This document shows positions 9,038 to 18,496 of a stretch of 64,000 nucleotides of DNA, piece after piece. Made by a program: the position numbers and the translations under genes. The notes under the pieces are model-generated. The model saw only the letters and a program-made list of their open reading frames with translations. It had not been told where the DNA came from and did not search any database. Source of the stretch: Stenotrophomonas sp. ZAC14D1_NAIMI4_1 (lineage in GTDB: Bacteria; Pseudomonadota; Gammaproteobacteria; Xanthomonadales; Xanthomonadaceae); NCBI RefSeq assembly GCF_003086775.1, contig NZ_CP026001.1:2692407-2756406 (forward strand), given 5' to 3'. Position 1 is the stretch's first letter, and every line of letters starts with the position of its first letter.

Positions 9038-9089
9038 CGCCATGCCGTCGAGGGTTGCCCCCGCGCAACCTCGATGGCGGTTTCAGTTT
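9038..9089 (+). terminator. Hairpin after flp, likely partial terminator or mRNA-stabilising stem
   Basis: The arms CGCCAT (9038-9043) and ATGGCG (9074-9079) enclose CGAGG-g-TTGC pairing with GCAACCTCG. GTTTCAGTTT follows. It lies between the abundant pilin and the rest of the operon, where attenuation is common. Confidence 0.55.
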
Positions 9090-9126
9090 CACGTACTTGT
9101 CCATTGAAGGACGCTGAGGGTGTGGG

Positions 9127-9672
9127 ATGACGCTACTGGGGCTGTTGGCCATGGGATTGAGCCTGCGCATCGCGATCAGCGATCTGTATGCCCGCCGTGT
9201 CCCCAACGCCTGGCTGGCCGGAGCGTGCGCGCTTGCCCTCCCGTTGATCGTCGCCGGCCAGTTTTCCGGCCCGCACCTGCCATGGTGGGGGCACCTGCTG
9301 GGCGCCGCGCTGGGGCTGGCATCGCTGCTGCCCTTCTACGCGCTCGGCTGGATGGGCGCCGGTGACGTCAAGTTCTTCGCCGTGCTGGGCCTGCTGCTGG
9401 GCTGGACCGCCCTGCTGCCGATCTGGATCGCCGCAAGCCTGGTGGCAGGCCTGCATTCGGTACTGGTGATCAGCGCACGACGGGTAGTGCCCTGGGTGCC
9501 GCCACGCCTGCACCTGCACTGCGCGCGGCTGAGCGCGCACTGGCAGGCGCGCCCGGCCATCCAGGACATGCACCTCGCCCGCCAGGGACGCAAGGGCATC
9601 CCCTACGCCGCCTATCTGGCCTTCGCCGCCATCGGCTGGGTCCTGGCCTCGACCCAGGGAGTCATGCCATGA
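9127..9672 (+). CDS. cpaA: Prepilin peptidase (TadV/CpaA)
   Basis: The 181-residue integral membrane aspartic peptidase has both catalytic aspartates visible: Asp19 in ISDLYARRVPN and Asp80 in the GAGDVK motif, equivalent to the GxGD of type IV prepilin peptidases. It lacks the N-methylase domain of PilD, as TadV/CpaA proteins do. It would cleave the Flp and TadE leaders at the inner membrane. The stop overlaps the start of tadE by four bases, so the two are translationally coupled. Confidence 0.93.
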   Translation: MTLLGLLAMGLSLRIAISDLYARRVPNAWLAGACALALPLIVAGQFSGPHLPWWGHLLGAALGLASLLPFYALGWMGAGDVKFFAVLGLLLGWTALLPIWIAASLVAGLHSVLVISARRVVPWVPPRLHLHCARLSAHWQARPAIQDMHLARQGRKGIPYAAYLAFAAIGWVLASTQGVMP

Positions 9673-10157
9673 GGATGATCGGACGCCATCGCCAACGCGG
9701 CGTCATCACCGTCGAGTACGCGCTGATGATGATGCTCGGCTTCATCCCGCTGCTGATGCTCACTTTCTCGGGCGTGATGATCATGGCCGCGCAGCAGACC
9801 CTGGCCACCGCATCGGCCGAGGGTGCGCGCGCATCGCTGCGTTTCGGCAGCACCGCCGAGCGTCGCGTTGCCGCGTGCTCGGCCGCGCGCCGCTCGATGC
9901 AGTGGCTGTTGCAGTTCTCGGGCCAGGATCCCGATTGCGGTTCGGCCAGCAGCACGGGCAGCGGCGCCGGCGCCATCGTGGTATCGCCGCCTGCCGCCTG
10001 CAGCGGCCTGGCCAGCGCGCAGTGCGTGACCGTCACGGTCAGCTACGACTATTCCAGCCACCCGTTCCTTCCTGGCACCGGCACGCTGTACGGCTGGGTG
10101 ATGAAGGCCCCCATCCGCAGTGTCGCGGTCGCCCAGCTCGACCTCGGCAGCAACTGA
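9669..10157 (+). CDS. tadE: TadE-like pseudopilin
   Basis: The 162-residue protein starts MRMIGRHRQRGVITVEYALM. A prepilin-like site after Gly11 gives Glu at +5 and Tyr at +6, followed by one transmembrane helix. The periplasmic part has four cysteines. TadE/F pseudopilins are minor components needed for Flp assembly. It overlaps cpaA by four bases and precedes cpaB, the usual Tad order in this group. Confidence 0.85.
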   Translation: MRMIGRHRQRGVITVEYALMMMLGFIPLLMLTFSGVMIMAAQQTLATASAEGARASLRFGSTAERRVAACSAARRSMQWLLQFSGQDPDCGSASSTGSGAGAIVVSPPAACSGLASAQCVTVTVSYDYSSHPFLPGTGTLYGWVMKAPIRSVAVAQLDLGSN

Positions 10158-10181
10158 CGACCGGTTTCAGGAGATGGTTCC

Positions 10182-11219
10182 ATGCTCAAGTTGACCCGCA
10201 TCGCCGCCATCGCACTGATCGCCCTGGCCCTGCTCCTCGCCGTAGTGGCGTTCATGGTGGGGCGCAAGCCCGCCACCACGGCGACCGCGCCCATGGCAGC
10301 CTCCACCAGCGATGCGCGCACCGTCACCGTGGTGGAAGCCGTGGCCCGCCTGCCGGCCGGCGAGCCGATCCGCGCCGATGGCGTGCGCCTGGCCCAGCGC
10401 ACTGCGGCCGAGCCCGGCGCGTCGTCCGACCTGGCCTCGGTGCTGGGCAAGGTGCCGGTGCAGGACATCGCCGAGGGCACTACGGTCAACCGCAGCCTGC
10501 TTGCCCAGGGTTTCTCGCTGCAGCTTCGTCCCGGCGAGCGCGCATTGGCCGTGCCGGTCGATGAGCTGGTGGGCGCAGGCAACCGGATCCTGCCCGGCGA
10601 TTTCGTCGATGTGTTCCTCAACCTGCGCAGCACCAGCAACAGCGCGAACGGCCAGCCGGAACTGGCCCAGACCCGCCTGCTGCTGTCCCGCCTGCGGGTG
10701 TTGAGCTACGGCCAGCAGGACATTGCCGTGGACCCGGGCCAGGCCAGCGCTGACAACGGCGGCAGTGCGCAGGGCGACGACCCGCGCGCCGCCGACATTA
10801 CCGGCAGCTCGAGCGCCAGCAGCCACAACGATGCCACCCAACCGGCGCGCAGCGCGGTGCTGGCGGTGCCGGTGGACGAGGCCAACCGCCTGTTGCTGGG
10901 CGCCCAGCAGGGCAAGCTCTACCTGGCGCTGCGCAACCCGGCCGACGCGGGCCTGCCCGACGTCGCCCTGTTCCCGCAGGCACGCGGCGTGCTGGATCCG
11001 CTGCGCGGCCTGGACACCGAACAGCAGCAGGCCTTGCAGCGCCCCGAAAACAACGCCTATGCCGGCATCGACGGCGACGGCCTGGCAGGCGCTTCCGCGC
11101 GACCGCGGCCGGTGGCCGACGCAGCGCCGCGTGCGGCCGCACCGCGTCGTGCAGCCGCGCGCCCGGCCGGCATCGAGATCATCCGTGGCGACAGTGCAGC
11201 CCCCCGCGGTTCCCTTTGA
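10182..11219 (+). CDS. cpaB: Flp pilus assembly protein CpaB (RcpC)
   Basis: The 345-residue protein has an N-terminal membrane anchor (IAAIALIALALLLAVVAFMV), then an SAF-like domain (VARLPAGEPIRADGVRLAQ, with LRPGERALAVPVDELVGAGNRILPGDFVDV) typical of CpaB/RcpC. An Ala/Arg/Pro-rich tail follows. CpaB is thought to act in the periplasm with the secretin. AGGAGATGGTTCC precedes the start. The next gene is the secretin. Confidence 0.92.
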   Translation: MLKLTRIAAIALIALALLLAVVAFMVGRKPATTATAPMAASTSDARTVTVVEAVARLPAGEPIRADGVRLAQRTAAEPGASSDLASVLGKVPVQDIAEGTTVNRSLLAQGFSLQLRPGERALAVPVDELVGAGNRILPGDFVDVFLNLRSTSNSANGQPELAQTRLLLSRLRVLSYGQQDIAVDPGQASADNGGSAQGDDPRAADITGSSSASSHNDATQPARSAVLAVPVDEANRLLLGAQQGKLYLALRNPADAGLPDVALFPQARGVLDPLRGLDTEQQQALQRPENNAYAGIDGDGLAGASARPRPVADAAPRAAAPRRAAARPAGIEIIRGDSAAPRGSL

Positions 11220-11238
11220 CCTGCCCCCGAGACCTTCC

Positions 11239-12597
11239 ATGACCGTACATCGCTCGCATCCTCGCCCGACCGCCCGCCAACGCTGGCTGGCCCTGCTGCT
11301 GGTGCTGCTGGCGCCCGGCACGGGCGTGGCGGCAGATGAGCTGGTGCTGCAGGCCCGCGAACAGCGTCCGTGGACCCTGCCGGCCGACCTGGAACGGGTG
11401 GCCATCGCCGATCCGGGCGTGGCCGATGTGGTGATGCTGCGCGGCCAGCGCCAGGCATTGCTGGTGGGCAAGGCGCCCGGCACCACCACCCTGCTGCTGT
11501 GGCACCGCAAGCAGAGCGAGCCGCAGCGGCTGCAGGTCCGCGTGCAGAGCGCCGTGCAGGGTGCCGCCGATGCCGGCCGCAACGGCCTGGTGTTCACCCA
11601 GCAGGACCAGCAGGGCCTGCTGCAGGGAAGCAGCGACAGCATGCTGTCCCACATGCAGGAGCAGAAGACCGCTGCCATGGCGCTGGGCAAGGAAGGCATG
11701 CTGGCCGACGCCTCCACCATCGCCAGTGGCGGCGTGGTGCAGGTGGAAGTGAAGGTGGTCGAGTTCAACAAGACCGCGCTGAAGCAGATCGGCATCAGCT
11801 TCCAGAACCGCAACGGTGGCTTTGCCTATGGCTTCGCCCGCCCCGGCGGCATCCTGCCGGGCAACACCGGCATCCTGCCCGGCATGCAGGAAGGCAACAG
11901 CAGCAACGAAGCCGAATCACCCATTTCCTCGGCATTCCGGCTGGTGTTCGGCTCCACCAACGGGTTGTGGAATGCCGACGTCGACCTGCTGCAGAGCAAC
12001 GGCATGGCACGCGTGCTGGCCGAGCCGACCCTGGTCGCCCTGTCCGGCCAGAGCGCGAGCTTCCTGGCCGGCGGCGAGCTGCCGATCCTCGAGCCGCAGG
12101 GCCTGGGCACCACCACCGTCACCTACAAGCCGTTCGGCATCGGCCTGACCGTCACCCCCACCGTGCTGTCGGCCAACCGCATCGCGCTGAAGGTCGCGCC
12201 GGAAGCGAGCGACCTGGACTACACCAACGCGATCGCCCTCAACGGCGTGCAGATTCCCTCCATCAGCACGCGCCGTGCCGATACCACGGTCGAACTGGGC
12301 GACGGCGAGAGCTTCGTCATCGGCGGCCTGGTCAGTTCCACCGTCGCTTCCACGGTGAACAAGATCCCGATGCTCGGTGACCTGCCGATCATCGGCTCGT
12401 TCTTCCGCAACCTGGATTACAAGCGCCAGGACAAGGAGCTGGTGATCATCGTCACCCCGCGCCTGGTGCAGCCGCTGGCCCGCAACACCGAACTGCCGCT
12501 GCCCGGCGACCGCGAATCCCGCCCGCACCTGCCCGAGTGGGGTGCGTGGCTGCTGGGTCCGGTCAGCCAGGACCCGGTGCCCGGATTCTCGCGCTGA
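11239..12597 (+). CDS. cpaC: Tad outer-membrane secretin CpaC (RcpA)
   Basis: The 452-residue protein has a signal peptide ending near GTGVAA and an N-terminal pilus-formation domain (ADLERVAIADPGVADVVML...LLVGKAPGTTTLLLW). A C-terminal type II/III secretin domain includes VLAEPTLVALSGQSASFLAGGE and DGESFVIGGLVSS. Secretins form the outer-membrane pore through which the pilus exits. An open frame extends upstream to 10723, but it overlaps cpaB; the ATG at 11239 directly precedes the signal peptide. Confidence 0.93.
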   Translation: MTVHRSHPRPTARQRWLALLLVLLAPGTGVAADELVLQAREQRPWTLPADLERVAIADPGVADVVMLRGQRQALLVGKAPGTTTLLLWHRKQSEPQRLQVRVQSAVQGAADAGRNGLVFTQQDQQGLLQGSSDSMLSHMQEQKTAAMALGKEGMLADASTIASGGVVQVEVKVVEFNKTALKQIGISFQNRNGGFAYGFARPGGILPGNTGILPGMQEGNSSNEAESPISSAFRLVFGSTNGLWNADVDLLQSNGMARVLAEPTLVALSGQSASFLAGGELPILEPQGLGTTTVTYKPFGIGLTVTPTVLSANRIALKVAPEASDLDYTNAIALNGVQIPSISTRRADTTVELGDGESFVIGGLVSSTVASTVNKIPMLGDLPIIGSFFRNLDYKRQDKELVIIVTPRLVQPLARNTELPLPGDRESRPHLPEWGAWLLGPVSQDPVPGFSR

Positions 12598-12666
12598 CCC
12601 GATGCTGCGGACCCCACGCCCATGCCCTACGCCACCGCCCAGCCATTGCATGCCTCGGGACCACCG

Positions 12667-13862
12667 ATGAATCTGGTCCTGTACGGCGTCGATCGTGAAC
12701 TGCTGCCCCGGCTGGCGGCACGGCTGCCGGCATCGGCCGTGCTGCACTGGCAGGACAGCGCGCAGCCCACCTCCGCACAGGACCTGCAGCGCGGTGCCAA
12801 TGGCCTGGTCCTGCTCGACTTCCGTCCCGAGTACGCGGCCTCGTCCATGGTGCTGGCCGCGCAACTGCAGCAGACCCAGCCTGACCTGAACCTGGTGGCG
12901 GTGGGGGCGACCGGCAACAGCCAGGTGGAAGGCGTAGTGATGGCCCTGCGTGCCGGCCTGCGCGACGTGCTCGACCTGGACAGTGACAACGCCGGCATCG
13001 AAGCCGCCCTGCGCCGTGCACTTTCGCCGCGTGCCGCAGCCGCCGCACAGCCCGCGCACCGGGCACGGTTCATCCTGCTGCTGGGCGTGCGCGCCGGCGT
13101 CGGCACCAGCACGCTGGCGGCCCATCTGGCCGTGCTCGCGCAGCAGCAGCGTGGCGACGCCGCCGACGATGCCGCCGGGACCGATGGCCTGCTGATGGAA
13201 CTGGCGCAGCCGGCGGGCGACCTCGCGCTTTACCTCAACCTGGACAGCCGCTTCCACTACGAGGATGCACTGCGCAACGCCAGCCGCATCGACGCGACGC
13301 TGGCACGCACGGCGATGGCCCGGCACACCAGTGGCCTGGTCCTGCTCGACCGTGCCAGCGGCAGCGACGCCGTGCCGCCGTCCGACCCGGGTGCCCTGCT
13401 GCAGCGCCTGCGCGGGGTGTTCACCAGCGTGCTGTGCGATGCCGGCGGCTGCCCGCTGCGCCAACTGCCGCCGCTGCTGCTGGAACAGGCCGATGAGATC
13501 TGGCTGGTGGCCGACACCGCCATCGCCACGCTGGTGTCGCTCGACCACGCCCTCAAGCACCTGAGCGGGCAGCGCGAACGCGAAAGCCGGCTGCAGCTGG
13601 TGGTCAACCGCCATGACGAACACAGCGGCCTGACCCCGGAACAGATCGCACGACGCTTCGAACTGCCCCTGCTGGCCACCCTGCCCGAGCGCCCGCGCGT
13701 GCGGGCCGCGGCCAGCCACGGCCACCTGCTGCTGCAGGATGCCCCGCGCGATCCGTACCTGCGCGCCCTCGCCCCGCTGGTGGCGCGACTGGACCCGGCC
13801 GCCGGCCCGGCCCTGCCGCCCGGCCTGCGGGAAAGACTTGCCCTTGCCCTGGGTGGAACGCC

Positions 13863-13878
<16 letters not shown>
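12667..13878 (+). CDS. tadZ: TadZ/CpaE-like pilus localisation ATPase, atypical P-loop
   Basis: The 403-residue protein has an N-terminal receiver-like domain (MNLVLYGVDRELLPRLAARL, GLVLLDFRPE) and a C-terminal MinD/ParA-like domain, as in TadZ/CpaE, which places the Tad machine at a site in the cell. The deviant Walker A, normally KGGxGxS/T, reads GVRAGVGTSTLA, so the first signature lysine is Arg; ATP hydrolysis may be weak or lost, as reported for some TadZ proteins. An upstream ATG at 12622 is possible. The end overlaps the tadA start by 16 bases. Confidence 0.87.
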
Positions 13879-15212
<1,334 letters not shown>

Positions 15213-15214
15213 GC

Positions 15215-16147
15215 ATGGGCATCGGCGCACTCCTGCTGCTGAGCATCGTCGCCGTGCTGCTGGCCGCCGCCGTGTGGCTGTGGGGCGCCGCGTACGGCCG
15301 CGAACAGCGCCAGGCCTCCCTGCAGCATGCCGAGCAGCAGCTGGGCCGCGGCGGCAACGCGCCCCCTGCGGCCAGCGACCCGAGCCGGGGGGCACCGGCA
15401 GCCGCCAAGCGCAGCCTGCCCTGGGATGCCTTCCTGCAGCGCGCCGGGCTGAGCCCGGGCTGGAAACTGCCGCTGCTGCTGATCGTGCCCGGCATCGCGC
15501 TGTCCGCCGTTGCCGTGCTGCGCCTAGGCACATTGTGGATGTTCCCGCTGACCCTGGGCCTGTACCTGCTTGCCTGCGTACTGTGGATCGTCCGCCGTAC
15601 CACGCGGTTGCGGGCGCGCCTGCTGCACCAGCTGCCCGACTTCCTCGACAACCTGGTGCGGCTGACCGCGCTGGGCAACAGCCTGCAGATGGCGTTCCAG
15701 ACCGCATCGGTACAGACCACCGCGCCGTTGCGCGACATGCTCGACACCACCGTGCGCTATGCGCGCAGCGGCATGGACCTGGACCGGGCGCTGGGCATGG
15801 CCGCCCAGCCCTACCAGATGGATGTGCTGAAGGTGCTCGCCGTGGTGATCGGCGTCAGCGTGCGCATTGGTGGCCGCTCCGACCAGATCCTGCAGCGCAT
15901 GGGCGATTTCATGCGTGACCTGGAACAGGCACAGCAGGAACTGGCCGCCACCACCTCGGAAACCCGCATGTCGGCCTGGGTGCTGGGGCTGCTGCCGCCC
16001 ATCAGCGCGGTGATCATGGCCATCAGCAGCCCCGATTTCTTCCAGCCCGTGCTGCACGACCCGCTGGGCCACAAGGTGCTGTTGATCGCCCTCGGCCTGG
16101 AACTGGTCGGTGGCTTCCTGCTGTATCGCCTGGCGCGCTCGCTATGA
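15215..16147 (+). CDS. tadB: Tad inner-membrane platform protein TadB
   Basis: The 310-residue protein has paired N-terminal hydrophobic segments, a cytoplasmic T2SSF/GspF-type domain (LPDFLDNLVRLTALGNSLQMAFQ...GGRSDQILQRMGDFMRD) and C-terminal helices. With TadC it forms the platform on which TadA acts. It starts two bases after the tadA stop, with weak initiation signals consistent with coupling. Confidence 0.92.
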   Translation: MGIGALLLLSIVAVLLAAAVWLWGAAYGREQRQASLQHAEQQLGRGGNAPPAASDPSRGAPAAAKRSLPWDAFLQRAGLSPGWKLPLLLIVPGIALSAVAVLRLGTLWMFPLTLGLYLLACVLWIVRRTTRLRARLLHQLPDFLDNLVRLTALGNSLQMAFQTASVQTTAPLRDMLDTTVRYARSGMDLDRALGMAAQPYQMDVLKVLAVVIGVSVRIGGRSDQILQRMGDFMRDLEQAQQELAATTSETRMSAWVLGLLPPISAVIMAISSPDFFQPVLHDPLGHKVLLIALGLELVGGFLLYRLARSL

Positions 16148-16175
16148 ACGCACGCCTGTTCCCGGGAGACCTCCA

Positions 16176-17105
16176 ATGAGCGCCGCGACCTGGTGGATGC
16201 TGGCCCTGCTGGTGCTGGCCGCGGGCGTGGCCCTGCTCGGCCTGGGCGGCTGGGTGCGCGGCAGCCGTGAAGCACGCACCAGTGCCACCCTGCAGACCGC
16301 CCTGCGCCCGCGTGACGCCGCGCCGCCGGACGCCGCGCCGGCACGCGATTCCTTTGGCTGGCTGCAGCAGCTCGGCCAACTGTTCACCGGCGGCCGCCTG
16401 GAGGCTGCCCTGCTGGCCAGCGAAGACCGGCTGCTGCTGGATCTGGCCGGCTGGAACACGCGTCGCGGCACCGCCATCTATCTTGCGCTGCGGCTGCTGC
16501 TGGCCGTGCTGGTACTGGTGGCTGCACTGGCACTGAGTGATGCCACCGGCGCGTCACGCTTCATGGTGGTCATCGGTGCACTGGCTGCGGGCCTGCTGCT
16601 GCCCAAGTTCGCACTGTCCAGCTGGGTGGCGCGCCGGCGCCGCGCGGTATCCAACGAACTGCCGCTGCTGATCGACCTGCTGCGCCTGCTGCAGGGGGTG
16701 GGCTTCAGCATGGACCAGAGCCTGCAGACGCTGGGCGAGAAGCTGCGCGATGCCCTCCCGGTGCTGGGCGGCGAGATCCATGAAGCCAACACCGCCTATT
16801 CGCTGGGCCGTACGCGCGCACAGTCACTGCGCCGCCTCAGCGACGTCTATGGCGACGATGACCTGTCCAGCCTCGTGCAGCTGATCCTGCAGGTGCACGC
16901 GCATGGCGGTGCCGTGCAGGAACCGCTGCGCCAGTTCAGCGTCCGCCTGCGCGAGCAGCGCCGCAACACGCTGAAGGAAAAGGTCGGAAAGCTCTCGGTG
17001 AAGATGACCGTGGTGATGATGCTGACCCTGCTGCCGGCGCTGATGCTGGTGCTGGCCGGCCCTGCGCTGGTGGCGCTGGCCAATACCTTGACCAAGATGG
17101 GATGA
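16176..17105 (+). CDS. tadC: Tad inner-membrane platform protein TadC
   Basis: The 309-residue second T2SSF-domain protein has membrane segments near residues 10-28 and 115-150 and at the C-terminus, with the central domain ELPLLIDLLRLLQGVGFSMDQSLQ. The ATG at 16176 follows GGGAGACCTCCA. The stop overlaps the tadD start by four bases. Confidence 0.92.
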   Translation: MSAATWWMLALLVLAAGVALLGLGGWVRGSREARTSATLQTALRPRDAAPPDAAPARDSFGWLQQLGQLFTGGRLEAALLASEDRLLLDLAGWNTRRGTAIYLALRLLLAVLVLVAALALSDATGASRFMVVIGALAAGLLLPKFALSSWVARRRRAVSNELPLLIDLLRLLQGVGFSMDQSLQTLGEKLRDALPVLGGEIHEANTAYSLGRTRAQSLRRLSDVYGDDDLSSLVQLILQVHAHGGAVQEPLRQFSVRLREQRRNTLKEKVGKLSVKMTVVMMLTLLPALMLVLAGPALVALANTLTKMG

Positions 17106-17992
17106 ACACCATGCCCGCACTTCGCCCTGCCTACCTGCTGTGTGCCCTGGCCGCGCTGGCCGGTTGCGCCTCGACCACGCCGGCCTACCGGCAGGCGCCG
17201 AGCCTGGCCGAACCCACGCCAGCGCCGCAGGGCAGCCGCAACACCTACCTGGAACTGATCGCACGCATGCAGCAGCAGGGTGCATGGTTCGCCTCGCTGG
17301 CCCACGTGGATGCCTATCGCCAGCGCTTCGGCGATGCGCCCGCGCTGCGCCTGCTGCAGGCCGATGCACTGCGCGAAACGGGCCAGGCCGACGCCGCGGC
17401 CGACATCTACCGCAGCCTGGATTCCGGCCCACAGGCGGCCGCGGCCGCGCACGGCCTGGGGCTGATCGCCGCGCGCCGCAACGATGATGCCGCCAGCGAA
17501 CAGGCGTTGGCACGGGCCACCCGCCTGCAGCCATTGAACACCGACTACCTCGGTGACCTGGGCTACGCGCGCCTGCGTGCCGGCCAGCTGGACCAGGCGC
17601 GCGAACCACTGGCCAAGGCACTGGAGCTGCAGCCGGGCAATGCCAAGGCCACCGCCAACCTGGCGCTGTGGGCCATGCTGCGCGGTGATGCCGCCACCGC
17701 CGAGCGCCTTGCGGCGCAGGCACAGCTCAGCCCGGACGTACAGCGCAACATCAGTGAACAGGCGCAACAGATACGCACGCGCTGGCAGCAACGCGACGCC
17801 GCGCGCAGCACGCAGGCCACCGCGCCCGTCGCAGCCGCGCGCAGCAGCATGCCCACCCGCGTTGCCGTGCCGGGCCGGATCGCCGCTGAAACCCCACGCA
17901 GCGAACGCGATGACCGGCTTGTCCCACGCCTCGCCCCTTCCATGCTTGAACGCTTCGGCAGCGCCGACCACCCCACCGGGAACACGCCATGA
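17102..17992 (+). CDS. tadD: TPR lipoprotein TadD
   Basis: The 296-residue lipoprotein has a lipobox LAGC with Cys22. Three to four tetratricopeptide repeats span about 70-220 (ALRLLQADALRETGQADAAADIY, LGYARLRAGQLDQAREPLAKAL). A low-complexity C-terminal tail follows. TadD is the pilotin-like lipoprotein needed for secretin assembly. It overlaps both neighbours by four bases. Confidence 0.9.
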   Translation: MNTMPALRPAYLLCALAALAGCASTTPAYRQAPSLAEPTPAPQGSRNTYLELIARMQQQGAWFASLAHVDAYRQRFGDAPALRLLQADALRETGQADAAADIYRSLDSGPQAAAAAHGLGLIAARRNDDAASEQALARATRLQPLNTDYLGDLGYARLRAGQLDQAREPLAKALELQPGNAKATANLALWAMLRGDAATAERLAAQAQLSPDVQRNISEQAQQIRTRWQQRDAARSTQATAPVAAARSSMPTRVAVPGRIAAETPRSERDDRLVPRLAPSMLERFGSADHPTGNTP

Positions 17993-18486
17993 CCGCCTCT
18001 CTTTTCCTGTCCCGCCCCCGCATGGCTCTGGCCGCCAGCTGCCTCCTCTGGGCATCGGCAAGCAACGCGCAGTCGCCGCAGCCGCCGCTTACCGGGCAGA
18101 TGATGGGCGGCCCGCTGCCCGCCGTGGCGGCGCCAGCGCCAGCGCCGCCAGTGCCCGTGCACACGCCAGCAGCGGCCGAGCCGCTGCCCACCGTCGACCT
18201 GACGGCGCCCGCGGTTGCGTCTGCAGCCAGTACCGCCAGCATGCAGGCCGCGCCGGTTGCCACCAGCAGCACCGCCGCGCTGGCACTGTCCGGCAACGGC
18301 GCCACCGTGCGCCACCTGTTCCAGCTGCAGGCCTCCGGCACCCAGGCGGGCGCCCGCCTGCCGATGCTCGGCGACCAGGCCACGGCCAGCTATGCGCGCT
18401 ACCTCAAGAGCTTCGAACACGAAATCCCGGACTTCTTCGAAACCGACGTGACGCGCGGCTCGGGCACGTCCGGCTCCAGCCGCTGA
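17989..18486 (+). CDS. DUF3613 protein of the Tad operon
   Basis: The 165-residue exported protein has a signal peptide ending near SASNAQ, a long Pro/Ala-rich stretch (30-100) and a conserved C-terminal block (VRHLFQLQASGTQAGARLPM...YARYLKSFEHEIPDFFET) that I recognise as DUF3613. This family repeatedly occurs inside Tad loci of beta- and gammaproteobacteria. It overlaps tadD by four bases and precedes the TadG-like gene. The role is unknown; the position suggests a periplasmic assembly factor. Confidence 0.8.
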   Translation: MTASLFLSRPRMALAASCLLWASASNAQSPQPPLTGQMMGGPLPAVAAPAPAPPVPVHTPAAAEPLPTVDLTAPAVASAASTASMQAAPVATSSTAALALSGNGATVRHLFQLQASGTQAGARLPMLGDQATASYARYLKSFEHEIPDFFETDVTRGSGTSGSSR

Positions 18487-18496
18487 GGACTCGACC

